A DNA stretch of 64,000 bases from CAVPXC01 sp963709505. GTDB taxonomy: Bacteria > Chloroflexota > Anaerolineae > JAAEKA01. This document shows, in pieces, positions 44,024 to 52,814 of the stretch (positions within the stretch are counted from its first letter, which is position 1; every line of letters starts with the position of its first letter). Position numbers and translations under genes: made by a program. The stretch spans positions 1 through 64,000 of the forward strand of contig CAVPXC010000021.1 of NCBI GenBank assembly GCA_963709505.1. Direction: 5' to 3'. The notes beneath the pieces are model-generated. The model worked only from the letters and a program-made list of their open reading frames with translations, was not told where the DNA came from and did not search any database.

Positions 44024-45913
44024 TCAGTCTATTGAGTTGCTGACCGACAAACGAGCGGATCTTCCAGGCTTGCGAGAACCGAAGATGAGCAGGCCGATAG
44101 CGATCAGCAGGCTGGCAGATGAGATGATCGCGCCCGCGGTGCGGACGGGGGTCGTGCCGTGACGGATGGCGACGGTGTGGTCACCGGCCGGCACGTCCAG
44201 GGAGATCAAGCCATAGGGTGGCTGCGTGCGGTGTGGCACGGACAGGCCGTCCACGGTCGCTTGCCAGCCGGGGAAGTCATAGGTATAAAACACCAATGTG
44301 GCCGGGCTGTCAAGTGTCGCTTGAGCCACCACCGAGGCTGATGTAACACGAACCGTGCGCACTTGTCCGCTGCCGCTCAACAGCGCGGCCTTTTGCAATG
44401 GTTCACCCGCAAGATATTGGGCGGTCAGCGGCAACTCGGTAAATGGCTGCTCGGTCGCCGCCATGAAGCCAATCATATCCGGAAACTTGGTCTCGAAGCG
44501 GATGATCGCCTCGGTGCTCTCGTCGACCGGCGTGATGTCGGTGAATTGCGGCAGCGTGAACGGAAAGCTTGCCAGCACGACGACCAGGGCGACGATGATG
44601 GCGGCCGGGATCTGTGGATGGGCGGAACCGTGCGCCGTCGCTTCGCTATCCGCCAAGCCGCCAGCCGAGATTAGGCTGGCGATTGCCGCACCGGACACTA
44701 TCGCAAGGCAGAAGCTGGCGATGCTGAGCATACGCCAAGGGAACTGCAAGACGGCCAGCAGGCCGACCGCATCCCACAGCGGGCGAGCGAAGGGTGTCAT
44801 CGCAAACAAGATCGCCAGCAGCGCCGCCAGGAAAAAGGCGGTCGTGCTGCGCTGCGGCGCCCGACGGCGCAGACCGACCGCCACGGCGGTCAGGGCCAGG
44901 CTCACCCCGATCACGCCGAGCTGAAAGCTCATGCCGTCGTCGGGCCCGGTGGGGTCGTCGGAATAGCCATAGCCCCAGAACGTATCCAGGAACTGGTTGG
45001 GGAAGACGAAATGCCGTTGGTAGCTGTAGGTATTGCCCAGCCACAACTCTTGCGACACGAAGCGCTGCTCCGCCAGCGCAGGCAGAAGGAAGATCGCCGC
45101 AAGGCCGCCGGCCAATGCCCCCGCCGCGACCAATCGCAGGATCGCGCCGCCGAGATCGCGCCACCAAACCTGGTCGGATGAGACGGACTGCTCCGCGAGC
45201 ACGCGGGGGCGTGCCAGGCGATAGCCGCGACGGACGAGTGCGAAGATCAAATAAGCTGCCAAAAGCGGGGTAAAGACCAAAATCATGCCCGTATGGGTCA
45301 TGACCAGGCCGGCGAGAGCCAGAGCGGCCAGGGCGATGGAGCGGAGGGACCAATTCCTGTCCCCCGTAGAATCGACCAGGTCACTGAACGCCAGCAGCAC
45401 CCATGGAAACCAGGCCATGGCAAAGAACTCGGCCAGAGCGGCGCGTACGTAGATCGTGAGCAGGTGGTACGGCGCGTAGACGTAGATCAGGGCGCCGACC
45501 AGCGCGACCGCACCGCCGAGCGCACGGGGAGCGCCCGCACTGCGGCCAAACCAGCGCCGTAGAAGCACGAACATGCCCCAGCCGCCAAACAAGAAGCCCA
45601 CCGCCCAGGTCGCCTTGATCGCTGCGGTGAACCCCAGTCCCAACAGGTGGAAGGCCTCGCCAACAAAATATGCCAGCGGCGCATAGACGACCCAAACCGG
45701 GTAGCCATAGCCCATGGCATGGTCGGGCGACCAGCGCGGCCAGAGTATGCCGTCGCCGATCGCCTTATTGAATTCCACCAAGAAGAAGACCGAGTGATCG
45801 GCGTCGTGCGCGTCGAAGAAATACCCTGTACTCAGCAGCGGCGCCAGCGCAAAGAGCGACAAGGCGAATAGGAGGATCAGGTTTCGGTCAAAGTGTTGGC
45901 GGATGCGGGACAT
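44024..45913 (-). CDS. PTPS-related GT-C-like membrane protein 1
   Basis: 629-aa multi-spanning membrane protein of the 6-pyruvoyl-tetrahydropterin-synthase-related/YfhO-like group, GT-C-like in topology. The first extracytoplasmic loop carries HDADHSVFFLVEFNKAIGDG and LWPRWSPDHAMGYGYPVW with acidic residues. About 12 helices are followed by a C-terminal periplasmic β-domain (PGWQATVDGLSVPHR). Probably transfers sugar or modifies envelope lipids. Paralogues at 48512 and 50796. ATG 45913 abuts the CAATTGT array. Confidence 0.8.
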   Translation of the reverse strand: MSRIRQHFDRNLILLFALSLFALAPLLSTGYFFDAHDADHSVFFLVEFNKAIGDGILWPRWSPDHAMGYGYPVWVVYAPLAYFVGEAFHLLGLGFTAAIKATWAVGFLFGGWGMFVLLRRWFGRSAGAPRALGGAVALVGALIYVYAPYHLLTIYVRAALAEFFAMAWFPWVLLAFSDLVDSTGDRNWSLRSIALAALALAGLVMTHTGMILVFTPLLAAYLIFALVRRGYRLARPRVLAEQSVSSDQVWWRDLGGAILRLVAAGALAGGLAAIFLLPALAEQRFVSQELWLGNTYSYQRHFVFPNQFLDTFWGYGYSDDPTGPDDGMSFQLGVIGVSLALTAVAVGLRRRAPQRSTTAFFLAALLAILFAMTPFARPLWDAVGLLAVLQFPWRMLSIASFCLAIVSGAAIASLISAGGLADSEATAHGSAHPQIPAAIIVALVVVLASFPFTLPQFTDITPVDESTEAIIRFETKFPDMIGFMAATEQPFTELPLTAQYLAGEPLQKAALLSGSGQVRTVRVTSASVVAQATLDSPATLVFYTYDFPGWQATVDGLSVPHRTQPPYGLISLDVPAGDHTVAIRHGTTPVRTAGAIISSASLLIAIGLLIFGSRKPGRSARLSVSNSID

Positions 45914-46138
45914 TGTGAATTGTGAATTGTGAATTGGGAATGGTCAATTGTCAATGCCGGAGGGCGGAGGGCGGAAAGGAATCGGACTCTTGATGGGCCT
46001 CCGGACTCCGGCATTAGCCATTGACAATTGACAATTGTCAATTGGGAATTGTCAATTGTCAATGCCGGAGGGCGGAAAGGAATCAGGCTTTCTTATCGGC
46101 CTCGGACTCGGCATTAGCCATTGACAATTGTCAATTGT
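45912..46138. repeat. CAATTGT-type repeat array, left part (interrupted by IS copy 2)
   Basis: Two and a half units of about 100 bp with the pattern GAATTGTCAATTGTCAATGC, CGGAGGGCGGAAAGGAATC, CTCCGGCATTAGCCATTGAC. Each unit can fold through CAATTGT arms and CCGGAG/CTCCGG. The array continues at 47641 after the IS. Confidence 0.75.
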
Positions 46139-47640
46139 CACCTTGATTTTGCACAAAATAGGCAGGGTTCTATTCTGCCGGTGCAAAATAGATGGGTTTC
46201 TATTCCGGCCATGCAAAATAGCCGGGGTTCTATCGCCAAAATCGCTGCAAACAGTCCAATAAATCGGCGGCATAGGGCGATGTCTTTAACAATTTCACCG
46301 ATAAGAGTTGGCCGTTCTCCATCTCAATCGAACCAGGAATCCGTAGCAGATCTCGACTGATCCGCAAGAACCCGAAGGACTCGAACGGGCTGTCAGCGAA
46401 AGCGAGGCTTGCCAGCCAGGCCAGGCAGTTATGCGCCATATCTGTCAGTAGTAACCATGCCTCCTGGGCGTCGCGCTTATGCTTGCGCCGTTTGTCCATA
46501 TGCAGGCCGCCACTCTTGTCCGAGCGGAACTCGGTTTCAGCGCCGCCTCGCTGGTCGTAGAGATGGACGGTTGCCACAGCGGACAGGCCGAGCGTGCTCA
46601 GGAGATAGGCGTGCTTCCAACCTGTGGGTGCGGCGTAACGAATTGAGAACGTATCGACAGGTCTGGCGAAACCGTCGGGTGTAGGTACTTGACCGACGAA
46701 TTTGTCGTCCCTGACCGCTCGCCAACGTTTGACCTGTTGCACCAAATTGGCCGATCGACGATTGGAACAGCCCTTAGCCAGCACGCCATAGCCGCGTTCC
46801 AGGAGCCAGTTGATGTTCTCGTCGCCGCCAAACCCCTGGTCGATGCGCCACAGCACCTTGGCGCGATACTTGGCAGGTAAGGAGAGCCGATCTTCAAAGG
46901 CTAAGACTGCTGGCACCAGGCAATTGGAACTATGCTGATTGCCTGGATACAATTGCGACAGCACCAACTCTCGGTATCGATGGATCATGATTCGAGCCAA
47001 TTGCCGACCCGTGACGTTTTTTTACCCAAGTAGCCCTTGGTGCTGTCTTCGGCGTGTGGACTGATGCGCAAGGGCGTCAGATCCAGGTCCAGGATCAAGC
47101 GACGGCGCCAGTCGTGGTTTGCCAGCTGACTATGCGCTCGCCAGAAGTCCGAGCTAACCGACTGAAATGCGGTCAGACCTTCCGCAGTGAATGCATCCAG
47201 CGTGCGAGAAACGATCGACTGATCGGCAAAAGTCGTCCTGTGCCACGCTTGGGCCAGCATCGGATCAGGACGCAACACGGTGTTCAGCATGTACAGGCTC
47301 GGATAGCCAGCCAGGATCACCAGAAATGCGTCCAATAGTTTCTCGCCAGGAGTGTGATCACAAGATTTCACAGGAATAGCGCAGAATTTGCGCAAGACAT
47401 CCAGTTCACCACGCTCCCAAAGGGCGTGTCCAAGCACGCATAACGGTGCAAAACTGGTGTTGAACGGCTTATCGGTCAAGTCAAACACGGGTTTCATGGC
47501 TCTTTTCCTCCGGGCTTATCGTGGAATTGTTTCTAGATACTACCACGAAAACCCTGGCAAAGCGCCATTTGACCGAATAGAACTCAATTCATTTTGCACG
47601 AAACGATAGAACCGGCCTTATTTTGCACAAAACCAAGGTG
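46139..47640 (-). mobile_element. Insertion sequence, copy 2 (1502 bp)
   Basis: Same ends as copy 1 (CACCTTG...CAAGGTG). It sits inside the CAATTGT array: left flank ...CAATTGT, right flank TCAATTGGG. Compared with intact array units, only a single T appears duplicated. It differs from copy 1 by a few point changes and one missing T. Confidence 0.85.
46230..47497 (-). CDS. DDE transposase with -1 frameshift at A7
   Basis: Full-length transposase of about 422 aa if a -1 shift occurs at GGTAAAAAAACG (minus strand; about 47018-47024). The first frame ends KGYLGKKTSRVGNWLES; the -1 frame continues as KKNVTGRQLARVMIHRYRE. 1268 bp plus one re-read base gives exactly 423 codons including stop. Asp in LILDLDLTP and RIDQGFGGDEN, plus the YREK motif (YDQRGGAETEFRSDK). 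The identical A7 in both copies favours programmed or transcriptional slippage. Confidence 0.82.
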
Positions 47641-47960
47641 TCAATTGGGAATTGTCAATTGTCAATGCCGGAGGGCGGAAAGGAATCAGGCTTTCTTATG
47701 GGCCTCCAGACTCCGGCATTAGCCATTGACAATTGTCAATTGTCAATTGGGAATTGTCAATTGTCAATGCCGGAGGGCGGAAAGGAATCAGGCTTTCTTA
47801 TGGGCCTCCGAACTCCGGCATTAGCCATTGACAATTGTCAATTGTCAATTGGGAATTGTCAATTGTCAATGCCGGAGGGCGGAAAGGAATCAGGCTTTCT
47901 TATGGGCCTCCGGACTCCGGCATTAGCCATTGACAATTCCCAATTCCCAATTGACAATTA
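47641..47960. repeat. CAATTGT-type repeat array, right part
   Basis: Three 102-bp units (ATGCCGGAGGGCGG at 47665, 47767, 47869). Because 102 is divisible by 3, a 112-aa plus-strand ORF of 34-residue repeats exists but is not considered a gene. The array overlaps the 3' end of the Nudix gene. Confidence 0.75.
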
Positions 47961-48515
47961 GCAAGATATTCAGCGACAACGTCATGCGCCACCGCACGCC
48001 AGCGGCCCCAGTAGCCGCGCTCGCCGGGGATGGCCCGCAGCTGAGCGGCAATACTTGGCAGATCGCCGGGTAGAACCTCACGAAAGCCGGCGACCTCGTG
48101 CAAATCGGCGCTCAACTGGCCGCCGGCCTCGACCACGTGCAGTACGTAGGAGACAAACGGCAGCCGAATGGCGCCAAAGCGCAAGGTCGTGTCGATCACT
48201 GCGACCAGGCGCCGAATCTCTACCTGCAGGCCGGTCTCCTCGGCACTTTCCCGCACAGCCGCGGCCGCAACAGCTTCGTCGTGGCCGATGCCGCCGGTCA
48301 GCAGCCGGTAGGTGTCCTCGCCGTAGTGCGCCTTGCGATGGAGCAGCAGGCGGCCGCTGGGCCGCTCCAGCGCCAACACCACCTCGCCTCGGCGATCGCC
48401 CATGCGGAAAAAGCGCGTCACGAAAAGCTCCGAGCCGATCTCGATCTCGATCTCTCGTCGCAACGGCCGGCCGTAACAATTGCGCTAGGACTTCGATCTC
48501 CTGCTCGTCGATCAT
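47900..48515 (-). CDS. Nudix hydrolase (one-base frameshift near start)
   Basis: Nudix-box protein: G-x5-E-x7-REUxEExGU is satisfied by GGIGHDEAVAAAAVRESAEE-TGL (about 62-84). The main open frame begins at 48463. The natural start is ATG 48515 (MIDEQEIEVLAQLL), with a single-base shift near 48465-48475. The C-terminus reads into the CAATTGT array (ANCQLGIGNCQWL), so the last 20 or so residues are repeat-derived. The substrate is an NDP-linked or similar compound; specificity unknown. ATG 48515 overlaps the nominal stop of the membrane gene upstream. Confidence 0.82.
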
Positions 48516-50689
48516 CGGCCTCGGCCCTTTTGCAGCTCTGCTTCGCCAAACGGCCACGGCCACGGCCAGAATCGCCAGTATGGCAAAGGCCAGCCAACCA
48601 ACCATTGCGATGGTCTGGCCCAGGGTACGCACGGGGGTATCCTCGAAGCGCAGCAGCACGTAGTGATCACCCTCAGGCACGGGCACGACGATGCGCGCCA
48701 GGGGCCCGTCCTCGCGCTCCAGCGGCAGCTCGCCGGTGATCTGGCCGCGCTCGCCGTCCAGCAGATAGGCGCGCCAGCCGGGGAACCAGTGGATGTTGAA
48801 GGTGATCTTCTGGCCGGGTTCGCCGGAATGCACCCAAATGCGTTCGTGTGCGCTGCCCAGCTCCCGGCTGTCCACCGCCAGGGTCGCATTTTGCGGTACC
48901 TGCGAGTAATCCACCTTGGTCTTGACGGCCGCTGCCTGCCGGGCCATAGCGGCCGCTTGTTCTTCTTTGCTGGCATCCGGCCGCAGCGGGGGGTGTCGGC
49001 CTGCGCGTACAGCTCGGCGATGTCTGACCACATGGGCCGCTTTGACAGATCGACCCACTTGGGCGCGCCGGTCATCTCGTTGCTGCTCTGCTCGAAGCGC
49101 ATCAGCGCGGCATAGCTCACCGGGCCCTGCTGTGGGGTGGGCAGCGGCGTCTGAGCGCGCAGGTAGGCGGCGCTGCCGAGGATGATGAGTAAGGCCAGCG
49201 CAACGGTTGAGAGATTCAAGGACTGGTCGGATTGGGCTGACGAGTTCGTGCCACTAACGTCGGAAGCCTCTCTGCCTGCCCACAAAGGATCGACCCTGAG
49301 CAAAGCCACGCTGCCGGCCAACACGGAAAGCGGCAGCGCGGCGATCATCAGCCAGCGCCAGGGGAACTGGGCGAAGCTGACAAAGCCGACGTGCTGCCAG
49401 GCCCAAGCGGAGATCGGCAACATAAGGAAAACCGCCAGCAGCAGCCAAAGCCAAAGCAGCATTAGCTCGCGACGCCGCCCTGAACGCAGTCCGCGCAGGC
49501 CGATCAAGGAGAGGATCGCCAACGCCAGCGGCGCGGCGCCGATCTGAAAGCTCAGCGCACCCTGCTGCGCGTCGTCCGGTCCAGGCTGGCTGATCCCAAA
49601 GCCCCAGTCGGGCGCAAAAAGCTGGTGCGGGTAGACGAAATGCAGCTCCGGCCGGTAGTAGCCGCCATACCACTGGTCCTGGTTGACCAGCTTGCCCTCG
49701 CTTAGCGCCGGCAGCCAGAAAAACGCGCTCATCAGCAGCCCGAGAAAGAGTCCAACAGCCGGCGCCGCGCCAATTCGGATCAGATTGGCGATCAGCGGCA
49801 GCAGAGATTCCTTCGACAGCCGGCGCAAGGGTTGCTCCTCGTTGACCCGGTTGAGCAGCAGCAGCAGGCAATACAGCGCCAGCAGCGGCGCGAAGATCAA
49901 CGCGACCAGGTTGCTGGTCAGCATGAGGCCGGCGAAGGTGAGGGCGGTGGCTAGGAGGGTGATGAGTGAGGAGCGATGAGTGCTGAGTGATGAATGATGA
50001 GTAGGGAGCGGACCACCCACTCCGCTCCGCTGCGGGACTTCGTGGCTCGCCGGTTCCGAGGACACCTGCACTTGCGCCGGAGCGCAGGGCAGGTGCAAGT
50101 CTAGGCGAGAGCGGAAGCGCGAGTGGTCGGCCTGGCGCGTGGATTGGAAGGCGGCGCGGACTGACCAAAGGATGAGTGGGAGCCAGATGAGGGCGACGTA
50201 CTCGGCCAGGCTGGCCCGGACGTAGACCTCGACCAGGCGGTATGGGATGAAGACGTAGGCCACCGCGGCGACCAGGCCGGCGTTGCGGCCTAGCCAGGAA
50301 CGGACGTAGCCGTACATCGCCAGCCCGGAGGCGATGATCGCTCCACCGAACAACAGCTCGACCGCCTGGGTGTAGCCCAGGCCGGCAAACTTCACCAGCA
50401 GCGCGCCCAGGAAAGACGTCAGCGGTCCGTAGATCAGGAAAAAGGGATAGCCGTAGCCGAAGGAGAACTCCGGCGACCAGCGCGCCAGCCAATGGCCGTC
50501 GTTCATGGCCCGCAGATACTGGAAGATGAAATAGACGTCGTGCCGCGCATCGTGTGCGCCCCAGAAATAGCCGGGCTTGAGCAGAGGCGCTGCGGCGAGG
50601 GCGGAGAGCAGGATGACCAGAATGAGATGAACCGAGCCCTGTGACCCTGCGCCGCGGCGTGTTGGCTGGGCAGACGAGAGGTGGGTCAT
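48512..50689 (-). CDS. PTPS-related GT-C-like membrane protein 2, frameshifted as sequenced
   Basis: Same family as 44024-45913: HDARHDVYFIFQYLRAMNDG and WSPEFSFGYGYPFFLIYGP loops, about 12 helices, and a C-terminal periplasmic domain. The frame is lost at a run of six G's (48989-48994). The correct continuation (EEQAAAMARQAAAVKTKVDY; FPGWRAYLLDGERGQITGEL) is in the neighbouring frame and contains no stop before the Nudix start, into which it is open. Around 49965-50025 a TGAGTGATGAG-type tandem repeat is translated inside the protein (LPTHHSSLSTHRSSLITLL). Intact length about 740 aa. Confidence 0.78.
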   Translation of the reverse strand: MTHLSSAQPTRRGAGSQGSVHLILVILLSALAAAPLLKPGYFWGAHDARHDVYFIFQYLRAMNDGHWLARWSPEFSFGYGYPFFLIYGPLTSFLGALLVKFAGLGYTQAVELLFGGAIIASGLAMYGYVRSWLGRNAGLVAAVAYVFIPYRLVEVYVRASLAEYVALIWLPLILWSVRAAFQSTRQADHSRFRSRLDLHLPCAPAQVQVSSEPASHEVPQRSGVGGPLPTHHSSLSTHRSSLITLLATALTFAGLMLTSNLVALIFAPLLALYCLLLLLNRVNEEQPLRRLSKESLLPLIANLIRIGAAPAVGLFLGLLMSAFFWLPALSEGKLVNQDQWYGGYYRPELHFVYPHQLFAPDWGFGISQPGPDDAQQGALSFQIGAAPLALAILSLIGLRGLRSGRRRELMLLWLWLLLAVFLMLPISAWAWQHVGFVSFAQFPWRWLMIAALPLSVLAGSVALLRVDPLWAGREASDVSGTNSSAQSDQSLNLSTVALALLIILGSAAYLRAQTPLPTPQQGPVSYAALMRFEQSSNEMTGAPKWVDLSKRPMWSDIAELYAQADTPRCGRMPAKKNKRPLWPGRQRPSRPRWITRRYRKMRPWRWTAGSWAAHTNAFGCIPANPARRSPSTSTGSPAGAPICWTASAARSPASCRWSARTGPWRASSCPCLRVITTCCCASRIPPCVPWARPSQWLVGWPLPYWRFWPWPWPFGEAELQKGRGR

Positions 50690-50795
50690 GGGGCCACCTC
50701 TCGGGAGAGGGGGGAGAGCAGGATTTGCGGAATGGGGCAGATCGGAGCCGGAGACTCTGCAGTGAGGCTAGTCAACTGTTGCGGCACGCGGTGGG

Positions 50796-52712
50796 TCATG
50801 GGGCCACCTCGCTGTTGGGAGCGGGAGGCACGAAGTCCCGGAGGGGAGCGGAGTGGACAGGGATGATGACTTTGTCGTCGCTGCCCACTGGTAAGCGGCT
50901 GCCGCTTTGCCAGTTGTACACGCCAATGACGACCTGCCGGACGGCCGCGGCTTGTTCGGGCGTAAGCTCCAATCGGATCGTGCCCGGCACGATCTCGCCC
51001 ACCTGCCACTGGGTCATGGGATAGGGATCTTGGTCACGCTGCGGCTGGCCGTCCCATTGAGCCAGCTTATTGCCCGCCTCGTCGACGGCGTGGACAAAGA
51101 GGTTGTAGTCGAAGGCGATGGGCTGCAGAGCCTGCCAGGCGAGCGTGACGGTCAGGGGAGTGGCAGGTTGCAGGGTGGCACGTTGCAGGTCGGAGGGAGA
51201 GGCGGCAGGTTGCAGGTCAGAGGCAGAGGTGGCAGGTTGCAGGGTGTAGGGAGAGCCGGCAGAGGGCGCCTGCTTATTGAAAAAGGTTGCGCCGGCGGTT
51301 AGGAGGGTGATCTGGTTGCTGCCGAAGATGCTGGCGGGCGCGGGGGATGGGGCGACCTGGGTGAAGCGTGGCGAAAGGTAGGCCGTGCTGCTGAGCACGA
51401 CGAAAACCACGAGCCCGGCCCACATCGGCAGCAGTGCCAGCCGGCGCTCGACCACAAGCACGGCGCCGGCCAGAAACGCCAGCAGCGGCCCGATAAGGGC
51501 AAAAAGCTGCCAGGGATAGGTGAGGGTGCTCGCTAACGCAGGCAACATGCGCCAAAGCGGGCGGGCCACCGTGGTGGTAAGCAGGACGAGGATCAGGCCA
51601 ACGACCAGGCTGAAGCCAAGTGCGGACTGCAACGGTTTGGCCGGCGTCGAGCCGGCCGATTGCTCCTCGCGGGCGTCCAAGCTGCCGGCGCCCAGGATGA
51701 CCGTGACCATAGCCAGCGCCAGCGCCGCCAGGCCGAGCTGCAAGGGGAGGTCGCCCTTCCAATCGGGCGTGCTGATGCCAAAGCTCCAGGCCGGCGAGAA
51801 GAGCTGGTAGGGATAGACCGCGTGCGCGGCGATGTCGACCTGCAGGCCGGCGCCAGTCGCTGCGTTACCGTGAAGGATCAAGAGCAGGCCAAAGCCAATC
51901 GCCGCGCCTGCCAGTACCGCTCCGGCAGCGGTGAGCCGCGACCTGCCCGGTGCGCCTGGCCAGAGGGCCCATGCCACCAGCACCGCCGTCGCCCACAACG
52001 CCAGCCCTGCCTGCGTCCACACCAGTGCCAAAGCAAGGAAGCCCACCCCGATCAAGGAAAACACCTGCCGTCTGTTTGACCCCTGATAAGCACCGCCACC
52101 TGCCACCTGATACTTGATACTTGACACCTGACACCTGACACCTGTCACTCCCCAAAGCGCCCACGGCACCAGCGCCATCAACACCGCCTCAGCCAGCGCG
52201 CCGCGCACGTAGACCGTAGCCAGCAGCGGCGGCCAGAGCATAAAGACCATTGCGGCAAGCACAGCAGAACGCTCGACGATGTCGTGTTCGTCCCATCTGG
52301 CGAATGCGCGCCGGGTCCATGCCGCCACGCCCAGCCCGCCGGCGAGGATGCTGAACGCAAAAACGCCCTTGACCGCGCCGACGTCGCCGGCAAACGGCCG
52401 CAGCAGCAGTGCCAGCCAATAGGCAAACGGCCCCTCGCCGCGCAGTAGGTCCGGCGTTACGCCGATAGTGGGTAGCCAGCGCAGCTTGTTTGGGGATGCC
52501 GCGAGGTCGGCCAGGTTGAAAACGGGTAGAAAGCCGGAATGGACCTGGAGATAGCCCGGATAGAGCAGCGGCGCCCAGGCGAACAGCGAGAGCAGGAACA
52601 AAACCAGCAAGTAGGTGGCGCGGTGAGTAGCGCGATGAGCTGTGTCCCCAGAAACCTCAGAATCAACGGACCGGCGTTCTCGCCGGCCCGCTGGTGTGAT
52701 AACGCTCGACAT
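50796..52712 (-). CDS. PTPS-related GT-C-like membrane protein 3
   Basis: About 638 aa from ATG 52712. Multi-spanning, first loop LLYPGYLQVHSGFLPVFNLA, core helices, C-terminal periplasmic domain with QPIAFDYNLFVHAVDEAGNK. Two translated short-tandem-repeat insertions: RCQVSSIKYQVAGGGAY (about 52090-52148) and LQPATSASDLQPAASPSDLQ (about 51155-51250). Member of the same paralogous set as 44024 and 48512; a truncated fourth copy lies at 55820-56020. Probably acts in envelope glycan or lipid modification. Confidence 0.78.
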   Translation of the reverse strand: MSSVITPAGRRERRSVDSEVSGDTAHRATHRATYLLVLFLLSLFAWAPLLYPGYLQVHSGFLPVFNLADLAASPNKLRWLPTIGVTPDLLRGEGPFAYWLALLLRPFAGDVGAVKGVFAFSILAGGLGVAAWTRRAFARWDEHDIVERSAVLAAMVFMLWPPLLATVYVRGALAEAVLMALVPWALWGVTGVRCQVSSIKYQVAGGGAYQGSNRRQVFSLIGVGFLALALVWTQAGLALWATAVLVAWALWPGAPGRSRLTAAGAVLAGAAIGFGLLLILHGNAATGAGLQVDIAAHAVYPYQLFSPAWSFGISTPDWKGDLPLQLGLAALALAMVTVILGAGSLDAREEQSAGSTPAKPLQSALGFSLVVGLILVLLTTTVARPLWRMLPALASTLTYPWQLFALIGPLLAFLAGAVLVVERRLALLPMWAGLVVFVVLSSTAYLSPRFTQVAPSPAPASIFGSNQITLLTAGATFFNKQAPSAGSPYTLQPATSASDLQPAASPSDLQRATLQPATPLTVTLAWQALQPIAFDYNLFVHAVDEAGNKLAQWDGQPQRDQDPYPMTQWQVGEIVPGTIRLELTPEQAAAVRQVVIGVYNWQSGSRLPVGSDDKVIIPVHSAPLRDFVPPAPNSEVAP

Positions 52713-52814
52713 GGCTGCGATTATAGCACAGTCCGGGCCGGTCACCAAAGCAGGAGATTCTCCGGCATTGGGCGCGATTCTCGTACTGTGCTGCGATTGG
52801 CGAAGGATCGAGTG

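Noticed and set aside
47623..47961. 112-aa plus-strand ORF of 34-residue repeats (MPEGGKESGFLMGL)
   Set aside because: It is created by the 102-bp period of the CAATTGT array and overlaps the Nudix gene on the other strand.
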